From NCBI GenBank assembly GCA_963808545.1, contig CAWEGB010000010.1, positions 1 through 64,000 on the forward strand: a DNA stretch of 64,000 nucleotides, written 5' to 3'. The DNA is from JACVRW01 sp963808545 (GTDB lineage: Bacteria; Actinomycetota; Thermoleophilia; Solirubrobacterales; Thermoleophilaceae). The position numbers and the translations under genes are program-made. The notes below the pieces were generated by a model. It searched no databases. It was not told the origin of the DNA and saw only the letters and a program-made list of their open reading frames with translations. Positions 55,404-64,000 of this stretch are shown here, piece after piece; the first letter of the stretch is position 1, and each line of letters begins with the position of its first letter.

Positions 55404-56230
55404 GCCGCGGCCGCGGCCGCCGCGTCCTCGCGGCGCTCGCGGCTGCGCTGCTCCTCCTCGGAGCGCGTGAGCATCCTGACGAAGAGCACGACCATCACCA
55501 GCACGAGCGTCATCGACTGCTCGACCATCATGATCACGCCGCCCACGTTCTGATCCTCCACGGGGCTGAGTCCCCAGATCCGCGGCGTGGTCTCGTAGTA
55601 GGGGTAGAAGACGCTCGTGGACCAGGCGAGGTAGAGGCCCAGCGCCGCCAGCGAGGCCTTGGCCGACGCGATGTAGGCCAGCGGCTGCATGCCGGTCAGG
55701 CGGCGTCGCATCGGCACGGGCTGGATCAGCGGCCACCACAGCGCCAGCCCGGCGGCGAAGAAGCAGGCGTGCTCGAGCACGTGCAGCAGCGGGGATTGGG
55801 TGGCGGCGTCGTAGAGGGCCGGGACGTGCCACAGGTACATCAGAAACAGCCAGATCGCTATGCCGGTGACGGGGTTGGCCAGCGGGCCGAGAGCGCGCTC
55901 GACACGCATCAGCCGGCGCGTGGCCGGCCGCATCATCACGCGGGACAGCGCGAGGAGCAGCAACAGCGGGGCGATGTCGCCGAGCAGGACGTGCTGGACC
56001 ATGTGGGCCGAGAACAGGTAGTCCTCGCCCAGGCCGTCCAGAGGGGACGCCAGCGCGATCAGGAGGGCGACCATCGCGCCGCTGAAGGCCAGCGCCTGGA
56101 CGGCGCCGGCCCCGCGCCCGCCGGTCTGCCGGCGCACCTCGCGAAAGCGCCAGACGTAGATCCCTGCGAGCAGGGCCAGCGGAGCGAGCACCGCCGGATC
56201 GGCGAGCCAATGCAGTTGCGGGTGGTCCAC
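55370..56230 (-). CDS. ctaG: Cytochrome c oxidase assembly factor CtaG (caa3 type)
   Basis: 286 residues with seven predicted membrane spans. Conserved His motifs are visible: SAHMVQHVLLGDIAPLLL, LFLMYLWHVPALYDAA and VLEHACFFAAGLALWWP. The Bacillus-type CtaG family is needed for copper delivery to caa3 cytochrome oxidase. The Ser/Ala-rich tail overlaps the uridylyltransferase gene. No oxidase subunit genes are in the window. ATG 56230 is the start. Confidence 0.85.
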   Translation of the reverse strand: MDHPQLHWLADPAVLAPLALLAGIYVWRFREVRRQTGGRGAGAVQALAFSGAMVALLIALASPLDGLGEDYLFSAHMVQHVLLGDIAPLLLLLALSRVMMRPATRRLMRVERALGPLANPVTGIAIWLFLMYLWHVPALYDAATQSPLLHVLEHACFFAAGLALWWPLIQPVPMRRRLTGMQPLAYIASAKASLAALGLYLAWSTSVFYPYYETTPRIWGLSPVEDQNVGGVIMMVEQSMTLVLVMVVLFVRMLTRSEEEQRSRERREDAAAAAAAQPSSSAPSST

Positions 56231-56292
56231 TGTCGCCGAATTGTCGCAGTGGCGTCCCCACGGGTGACACGGCTTCGTGGATCCTCGGGTGC

Positions 56293-56913
56293 ATGCTCGT
56301 ACCGCCGCTCTGCTGGGGGTGTGGGGGTCTGGCCCGGCGGGCGGAGCCGCTCTGTGGGGCCTGCCGCCGGGCCCTGCGCCGGCTTCCGTCCAGCCCGGTG
56401 GTGGCGGAGGGGGTCACGGTCTGGGCGCCGCTCGCCTACGAGGGCGCCGCGCGCGAGCTGGTGCGGGCGCTCAAGTTCCGCGGCGCCGTGAGAGTGGCCG
56501 ACGCGATGGCGGCGCAGGTCGCCGCCGCCGCGCCGCCCGGCCTGCTGGCAGAAGCGAGCCTCGTGCCGGTGCCGCTTCTACCGGCGCGTCGCCGGCGTCG
56601 CGGCTTCAACCAGGCGCGGCTGCTGGCCGACGCGCTGGCCGGCCGCACGGGTCTGGCGGTGCACGACTGCCTCGCGCGCGCGGGCGCGCGAGGCGGCGCG
56701 GGCGCCACTCAGGTCGGCCGGGGGCGGCGCGAACGCCGCGCCGGGCCGGAAGGTGCCGTGTGCCTCCGCGCCGGGCCGCCGCCCAGGCGTATCGTGCTCG
56801 TGGACGACGTGGCTACCACCGGCGGCACCCTCGCCGCCTGCGCCGCGGCGCTGCGAGCCGGCGGAGCCGAGGAGGTGGTGGCGGTCACGTTCGCCCGCAC
56901 GCTGGGCCGATGA
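56293..56913 (+). CDS. comF: ComF family phosphoribosyltransferase-like protein
   Basis: 206 residues. An N-terminal zinc finger with two CxxC pairs (CWGCGG and LCGACRRAL) precedes a type I phosphoribosyltransferase domain; RIVLVDDVATTGGTLAAC is the PRPP-binding loop, and RRRGFNQARLLADALA is the ComF motif. ComF takes part in DNA uptake and recombination in competent bacteria. ATG 56293. The next gene, hpf, follows at 69 bp, an order often seen in bacteria (comF - hpf - secA). Confidence 0.87.
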   Translation: MLVPPLCWGCGGLARRAEPLCGACRRALRRLPSSPVVAEGVTVWAPLAYEGAARELVRALKFRGAVRVADAMAAQVAAAAPPGLLAEASLVPVPLLPARRRRRGFNQARLLADALAGRTGLAVHDCLARAGARGGAGATQVGRGRRERRAGPEGAVCLRAGPPPRRIVLVDDVATTGGTLAACAAALRAGGAEEVVAVTFARTLGR

Positions 56914-56981
56914 GGGCGTTCCCCCTTCAAAGCCGGCGGCCGTCGGTCTACCATCGGTCGCCCCGGGACCCAGGAGAGCAG

Positions 56982-57323
56982 ATGCGCATCCAGGTTAAGA
57001 GTCGCAGCGACACGGCCGTCGACGAGGAGCTGGTCGCTCGGGTGGAGAAGAAGCTCCAGAAGGTCGGTCGCCAGGTCTCGCCGCTCGCCGAGCTAGACAT
57101 CGAGGTCAGGGAGGAACGCGGCAGCTCCCCGGGAGACACCTACGTGGCCGAGGCGGTGCTGGCGCTGAAGGGCACCTCGTTGCGTGCGACCAAGAGCGCG
57201 AACGACATGGGCCGGGCGCTGAACCTGGTGGCCGACGACATCGCGCGTCAGGTCAAGAAGCACCGCGACAAGCGCCGGGGTCGCCGCGAGTCCCAGAAGG
57301 CCGAGGAGCCGCACGCCGCCTAG
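56982..57323 (+). CDS. hpf: Ribosome hibernation-promoting factor
   Basis: 113 residues, the short HPF/RaiA form with a beta-alpha-beta-beta-beta-alpha fold: MRIQVKSRSDTAVDEELVAR, AELDIEVREERGSS and AVLALKGTSLRATKSANDM, ending in a basic tail. It binds the 30S decoding centre and silences ribosomes in stationary phase. The long-form dimerisation domain is absent. ATG 56982 has an AGGAG site upstream; a -10-like TACCAT lies at 56949-56954, giving a short leader. Confidence 0.88.
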   Translation: MRIQVKSRSDTAVDEELVARVEKKLQKVGRQVSPLAELDIEVREERGSSPGDTYVAEAVLALKGTSLRATKSANDMGRALNLVADDIARQVKKHRDKRRGRRESQKAEEPHAA

Positions 57324-57348
57324 CTCCGGGAGCCCCGCGAACGCTTGC

Positions 57349-57354
57349 TACCGT
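57349..57354 (+). promoter_or_regulatory. -10 element (TACCGT) of secA
   Basis: TANNNT hexamer ending 7 nt before ATG 57362; no ribosome site between, so secA is predicted leaderless. Confidence 0.4.
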
Positions 57355-57361
57355 AGCTTCG

Positions 57362-60236
<2,875 letters not shown>

Positions 60237-60247
<11 letters not shown>

Positions 60248-61341
60248 CGAGAACACGCAGGCCCTCCGCGACCGGCTGACGCTGCTCGCGGACTACCTTT
60301 GACCCCGCTCGGCTGGAAGCTCGTCTAGCGGAGCTCGAGGGCCTGATGGGGGCGCCCGGCTTCTGGGACGACCAGGAGCAGGCGGCCCGCGTCTCGGCCG
60401 AGCACGCATCGCTGGGACGGCGTCTCGAGACCTACCGCTCGCTGGAGTCGGACATCGGCGACCTCGACACCCTCGAGGAAATGGCGGCCGAGGACGAGTC
60501 GATGGCGGCCGAGCTGGAGGAGCAGCTGGCGTCGATCGACAGCCGGCTGGCGGAGCTCGAGGAGGCTCGCCTGTTCGCCGGCGACTACGACGCCGGCGAC
60601 GCCGTGGTCACGGTCAACGCCGGCGCGGGGGGCACGGACTCCCAGGACTGGGCCGAGATGCTGCTGCGCATGGAGATGCGCTGGGCCGAGCGGCGCGGCA
60701 TGACGGTCGAGCTAAAGGAGGCGTCGGCCGGGGAGGAGGCCGGGGTCAAGTCGGCCTCCTTCATCGCCCGCGGCGACAACGCGTACGGGCTGTTCTCGGC
60801 CGAGAAGGGCGTGCACCGGCTGGTGCGGATCTCGCCCTACGACTCCCAGTCCCGGCGCCACACGGCGTTCGCCGGCGTGGAGGTGGCGCCGCTGGTGGAG
60901 GACTCCGTGGACGTGCAGATCGAGCCCGACGACATCCAGATCGACACCTACCGCGCGTCGGGCGCCGGCGGGCAGCACGTGAACAAGACCGACTCGGCCG
61001 TCCGCGTCACCCACCGCCCCTCGGGCCTCGTGGTCCAGTGCCAGAACGAGCGCTCACAGTCCGCCAACAAGGACACGGCGATGAAGATGCTGCGCGCCAA
61101 GCTCATCGAGCAGGAGGAGCGCCGCCGCCAGGAGGAGATCGCCAAGGAGCGCGGCGAGGCCCAGGACGTCGGCTGGGGCTCCCAGATCCGCTCCTATGTC
61201 CTCCACCCCTACACGATGGTCAAGGACCACCGCACGAACGTGGAGGCCGGCAACGCCCAGGGCGTCCTGGACGGCGACCTCGACGCCTTCGTGCGCGCCG
61301 AACTGCTGCGGCGCTCGGGGGACGGCGCGGCCGCGGCGTAG
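60237..61341 (+). CDS. prfB: Peptide chain release factor 2 (programmed +1 frameshift)
   Basis: 367 residues in two frames. ATG 60237 reads 21 codons (MAPSENTQALRDRLTLLADY, L) to CTT TGA at 60297-60302; a +1 slip continues as DPARLEARLAELEGLM to 61341. SGAGGQHVNKTDSAVRVTH is the GGQ peptidyl-hydrolysis loop. The stop-codon-reading motif is SPY (RISPYDSQSRRH) where most RF2 proteins have SPF. It recognises UGA and UAA. The ATG lies within the secA end. Treating the break as an error would be wrong; this is the classic RF2 autoregulation. Confidence 0.93.
60297..60303 (+). promoter_or_regulatory. RF2 programmed +1 frameshift site (CTTTGAC)
   Basis: CTT-TGA-C matches the conserved slippery sequence. 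When RF2 is scarce, slow termination at TGA favours the +1 slip. The strong upstream SD-like AGGGGG of E. coli is not present; only GCGGA (60288-60292) is seen. Confidence 0.9.
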
Positions 61342-61369
61342 GTCCGACGGCCGGGGCGAACATCCATCT

Positions 61370-61408
61370 GTCCTGACTCGACCCTCTCATGGAGGGTCAA
61401 GTCAGGAC
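61370..61408 (+). repeat. Large hairpin downstream of prfB
   Basis: GTCCTGACT (61370-61378), C, GACCCTC (61380-61386), loop TCATG, GAGGGTC (61392-61398), A, AGTCAGGAC (61400-61408): a 17-position stem with one mismatch and a 5-nt loop. No T-run follows. The ATG of the next gene (61389) lies in the loop. Confidence 0.8.
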
Positions 61409-62280
61409 GAACGAGCGGATCGCCGGCGGGATCGCCGGTCGCGCCCATGGGGTCGCCACGCGCCAGGAGCTTCTCGCTGGTCGGGCTTTCCCCCGCAGAG
61501 GTCGACCACGGTGTGCGAAAAGGCCTGCTGCTGGTGGAGTTTCGAGGCGTCTACCTGGTTGGCCACCGCCCTCGCACGCCGGAGACGCGCTACATGGCAG
61601 CGGTGAAGGCCTGCGGAGAGGGAGCGGTGCTGAGCGGGCTGGCGGCCGCCTGGCTCTGGGGCCTGATCAGCGGCCCTGCGCCTGCACCGGCGGTCACCTC
61701 CCCGCGTGAGCACAGGATCCCCGGCATCACCGCTCGTCGCCGACGCCGCATGCACCCGAACGACCGCACCGAGTGGAAAGCCGTGCCGATCACGACCGTG
61801 CCGGTCACGCTGATCGACCTCTCCTCGCTGCTGCCGTTCGACGACATGGCGCAGGCCGTTCACAAGGCGGACGTCAGACACGGCACGACCGCTCGGCACA
61901 TTGAGACTGCACTCGAGCGCTACCCGAAGGCCAAGGGTCGCAAGACCCTGCTCGCGATCGCCAGCGGTGACGCGCCGACCCTGCTCAGCGCGCTCGAGCG
62001 GCGCTTCCGGTCTCTCCTGAAGACTGAGCGGCTGCCGCTGCCGGAGACCAACCGTCCGAGCGGCGCCCACTACGTCGACTGTCGGTGGCCCGAGCAGCGC
62101 CTGACGGTCGAGCTCGACTCGTATCGCTTTCACCGCACCCGCCACGCCTGGGAGCAGGACCGGCAACGCGAGCGCGCCGCTCGCGCCCGCCGCGACCGCT
62201 TCCGCCGCTACACGTGGCGTGACGTAGTGGAGGATCCCTTGCCTACGCTTGCCGAGCTGCGGCAGCTCCTCCGGCGCTAA
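61389..62280 (+). CDS. AbiEi-type N-domain / DUF559-like protein, frameshifted
   Basis: About 296 residues. The N-terminus (ERIAGGIAGRAHGVATRQEL) is a winged-helix AbiEi antitoxin-like domain; after a one-base break near 61475 the frame continues with FRGVYLVGHRPRTPETRYMA, CGEGAVLSGLAAAWLWGL and VPITTVPVTLIDLSSLLP. The C-terminus (VDCRWPEQRLTVELDSYRFH, HAWEQDRQRERAARAR) has the acidic residues of a DUF559/Vsr-like nuclease fold. No partner toxin gene is adjacent, so a toxin-antitoxin role is doubtful. Its start codon sits in the loop of the hairpin. Confidence 0.68.
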
Positions 62281-62627
62281 GCGTCCTCTTCCTCCACCGC
62301 CGGCAGCGAGCCCTCGCTGCGGTCTTGGAGCTCCTCCAGCACCCCCAGCAGCTGGCCCACGCGGCACACCAGCAGGCGCTCCTCCTCGACCTCCACCCAG
62401 ACCCCCGCCTGCGCCGGGAAGACCACGTGGTCGCCGGGCTTGACCGGCATCTTCATGCCCACCTGTCCCCACCAGTCGATGCCGGGGCCCACGGCCAGCA
62501 CGATCCCGTGCTGGGGCGGCGGCTGATGCTCTCCCGGCGGCAGCACGAGGCCGGAGCGGCGCACCCGGTCGGGCTCGAGCTCCTTGATCACCACCTGGTC
62601 GAACAGAGGTCTGAGTTGCTGTCTCAC
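62277..62627 (-). CDS. GroES-like co-chaperonin family protein
   Basis: 116 residues from GTG 62627. LRPLFDQVVIKELEPDRVRR with SGLVLPPGEHQPPPQHGIVL and VKPGDHVVFPAQAGVWVEVE matches the Cpn10 beta-barrel, but the mobile loop differs from true GroES and the protein has an acidic C-terminal tail of about 25 residues (ELQDRSEGSLPAVEEEDA). No groEL is adjacent. It could be a second, specialised Cpn10. Its stop overlaps that of the convergent gene. Confidence 0.75.
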   Translation of the reverse strand: MRQQLRPLFDQVVIKELEPDRVRRSGLVLPPGEHQPPPQHGIVLAVGPGIDWWGQVGMKMPVKPGDHVVFPAQAGVWVEVEEERLLVCRVGQLLGVLEELQDRSEGSLPAVEEEDA

Positions 62628-62656
62628 GTGCTTAGGAAAGATAGAAGTACGACCCC

Positions 62657-62662
62657 TACAGT
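62657..62662 (+). promoter_or_regulatory. -10 element (TACAGT) of ftsH
   Basis: TANNNT hexamer ending 6 nt before ATG 62669; leaderless transcript predicted. Confidence 0.4.
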
Positions 62663-62668
62663 TGGGGC

Positions 62669-64000
62669 ATGGCTGATGACGCTCGCGCAGCAACGAACGA
62701 CGAGAGGAGGCCGCGCTTCAAGGTCACGCCCAGCCCGGACGGCCGCGGGGCCCCCGCCAAGAAGACGCCGATGCTCCCCTGGAGCCCCCGCCGCTTCTTC
62801 GTCATCCTCATCGCGCTCTTCTTCCTGAACTGGGTGATCGTCCAGATCTTCGCGCCGCCCACCGAGCGCATCACGGTGCCCTACAACCCGACCTTCCTCA
62901 CGGAGGTGCGAGAGAGCAACGTCAAGGAGATCTCCTCCACGGGCGAGACGGTCAAGGGCGAGTTCCGCGAGGACGTCTCCTACGACGGTGACAAGGCCAA
63001 GGACTTCGAGACCGAGGTCCCGACTTTCGCCAACGAGGACGAGCTGGCCAGCCTGCTCGAGGAGAACGACGTGGTGGTGAGCGCCAACCCGCCGGGTGAG
63101 CGCTCGCTGCTCGAGACGATCCTGTTCAGCTTCGGTCCCACCATCCTGCTGGTGCTGCTGTTCGTCTGGCTGTTTCGCCGGGCGGCTCAGAGCGCGGGCG
63201 GCGGCGGGATGCTCAGCCAGTTCAGCCGCAGCCGCGCCCGCCGCGTGGAGCCGGAGACGCAGACGGTCACCTTCGACGACGTGGCCGGCATCGACGAGGC
63301 CAAGTCCGAGCTGGCCGAGGTGGTGGACTTCCTGCGCAACCCCGAGCGCTATCGCAAGCTCGGCGCCCGCATCCCGCGCGGCGTGCTGCTTCAGGGCCCG
63401 CCCGGCACCGGCAAGACCCTGCTGGCCCGCGCCGTGGCCGGCGAGGCCGGCGTGCCCTTCTTCTCGGCCTCCGCCTCCGAGTTCATCGAGGCGATCGTCG
63501 GGATCGGCGCCTCGCGCGTCCGCGATCTCTTCCAGCAGGCCAAGGAGGCCGCGCCGGCGATCATCTTCATCGACGAGCTCGACGCCATCGGCCGGGCGCG
63601 CGGCGGCGGGGGTGCCAGCCTGGGTGGCCACGACGAGCGCGAGCAGACGCTCAACCAGATCCTCACCGAGATGGACGGCTTCGACTCGAGCGATCAGGTG
63701 GTGGTCACCGGCGCCACCAACCGCCCCGACGTGCTCGACCCCGCTCTGCTGCGCCCCGGCCGCTTCGACCGGCGCGTGACCGTCCAGCCGCCGGACGCCG
63801 CGGGCCGCGCGGCGATCCTGCGCGTGCACACCCGTTCGCTCCCCCTGGACGACGACGTCGACCTCGACCGCATCGCCTCGTCCACGCCGGGCATGGTGGG
63901 TGCCGACCTGGCCAATCTGGCCAACGAGGCGGCGCTGCTCGCCGCCCGGCGCAGCCACGAGAAGGTTCAGCGCTCCGACTTCACCGACGCCCTCGAGCGG
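62669..64000 (+). CDS. ftsH: ATP-dependent zinc metalloprotease FtsH (partial, runs off the end)
   Basis: The first 444 residues are present; the zinc protease domain (HEXXH) would lie beyond the window. Two membrane spans (41-61 and 148-170) flank a short outside domain. The AAA domain has Walker A GPPGTGKT (243-250), Walker B IIFIDELDAIG (298-308) and the second region of homology GATNRPDVLDPALLRPGRFD. The pore loop reads EFIEAIVGIG where most FtsH proteins have FVEMFVGVG, so the aromatic pore residue is Ile. It degrades misfolded membrane proteins. Confidence 0.92.
   Translation, partial: MADDARAATNDERRPRFKVTPSPDGRGAPAKKTPMLPWSPRRFFVILIALFFLNWVIVQIFAPPTERITVPYNPTFLTEVRESNVKEISSTGETVKGEFREDVSYDGDKAKDFETEVPTFANEDELASLLEENDVVVSANPPGERSLLETILFSFGPTILLVLLFVWLFRRAAQSAGGGGMLSQFSRSRARRVEPETQTVTFDDVAGIDEAKSELAEVVDFLRNPERYRKLGARIPRGVLLQGPPGTGKTLLARAVAGEAGVPFFSASASEFIEAIVGIGASRVRDLFQQAKEAAPAIIFIDELDAIGRARGGGGASLGGHDEREQTLNQILTEMDGFDSSDQVVVTGATNRPDVLDPALLRPGRFDRRVTVQPPDAAGRAAILRVHTRSLPLDDDVDLDRIASSTPGMVGADLANLANEAALLAARRSHEKVQRSDFTDALER

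Noticed and set aside
60297..60302. Apparent nonsense or frameshift error in prfB
   Set aside because: CTT TGA C is the conserved programmed RF2 frameshift site, unlike the other breaks in this window.
61389..62280. Toxin-antitoxin system (AbiE type)
   Set aside because: Only the AbiEi-like N-domain is present, fused to a DUF559-like part; no AbiEii nucleotidyltransferase gene lies next to it.

Overview
The window is very GC-rich, gene-dense bacterial chromosome. Starts are often GTG or TTG, genes commonly overlap by 4 bp (ATGA/GTGA), and many genes have a TANNNT -10 hexamer only 6-12 nt before the start codon. These traits and the gene content (MerR-ahcY pair, AbiEi/DUF559-type protein, UDPGP-family uridylyltransferase, CtaG, secA-prfB, ftsH) suggest an actinomycete, probably class Thermoleophilia. 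The phylum is fairly safe; the class is inference. No rRNA, tRNA, IS element or CRISPR array was seen.

Layout. 1-43.9 kb is a large cell-envelope glycopolymer locus. It holds GT2, GT4 and GT-C glycosyltransferases, including four paralogous GT39-type membrane enzymes and two GT2 enzymes with a shared N-terminal beta-rich domain, one of them fused to a WsaF-like rhamnosyltransferase. It also holds a Wzm/Wzt-type ABC exporter, a Wzx-like flippase, a glucose-1-phosphate cytidylyltransferase, at least seven methyltransferase genes or remnants, O-acyl- and hexapeptide acyltransferases, a GH79-like hydrolase, and two tandem membrane-anchored sulfatase/phosphatase-fold proteins. An LCP ligase candidate closes this block. 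43.9-47.3 kb encodes sugar-nucleotide supply (UDP-glucose dehydrogenase, a mannose-1-phosphate guanylyltransferase-type enzyme, bifunctional PGI/PMI); a UTP-glucose-1-phosphate uridylyltransferase lies at 54 kb. 47.3-50.4 kb is a MerR - ahcY - second, divergent ahcY operon behind a 30-bp near-perfect palindrome. 50.4-57.3 kb is mixed housekeeping: glutathione peroxidase, LysR regulator, a sulfite-oxidase-like Moco protein with a flavin reductase, CtaG, ComF and HPF. 57.3-64 kb carries secA, prfB with its programmed frameshift, an AbiEi/DUF559-like protein, a GroES-like protein and the start of ftsH.

How they fit: the sugar-nucleotide genes can feed the glycosyltransferases; the ABC exporter and flippase would move product across the membrane; the GT-C enzymes and sulfatase-fold proteins would modify it outside; LCP would attach it to the wall. 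The many methyltransferases fit with a SAM-recycling ahcY operon nearby. The polymer is not identified, and no polymerase or initiating phosphosugar transferase was recognised.

Quality warning: many genes in 1-35 kb need single-base corrections to read through, with about seven in 15.8-16.7 kb, whereas 41-60 kb is almost clean apart from the 5' end of the peroxidase gene. Such genes are given here as one feature with the break position. They may be consensus errors or real decay; reads are needed to tell.
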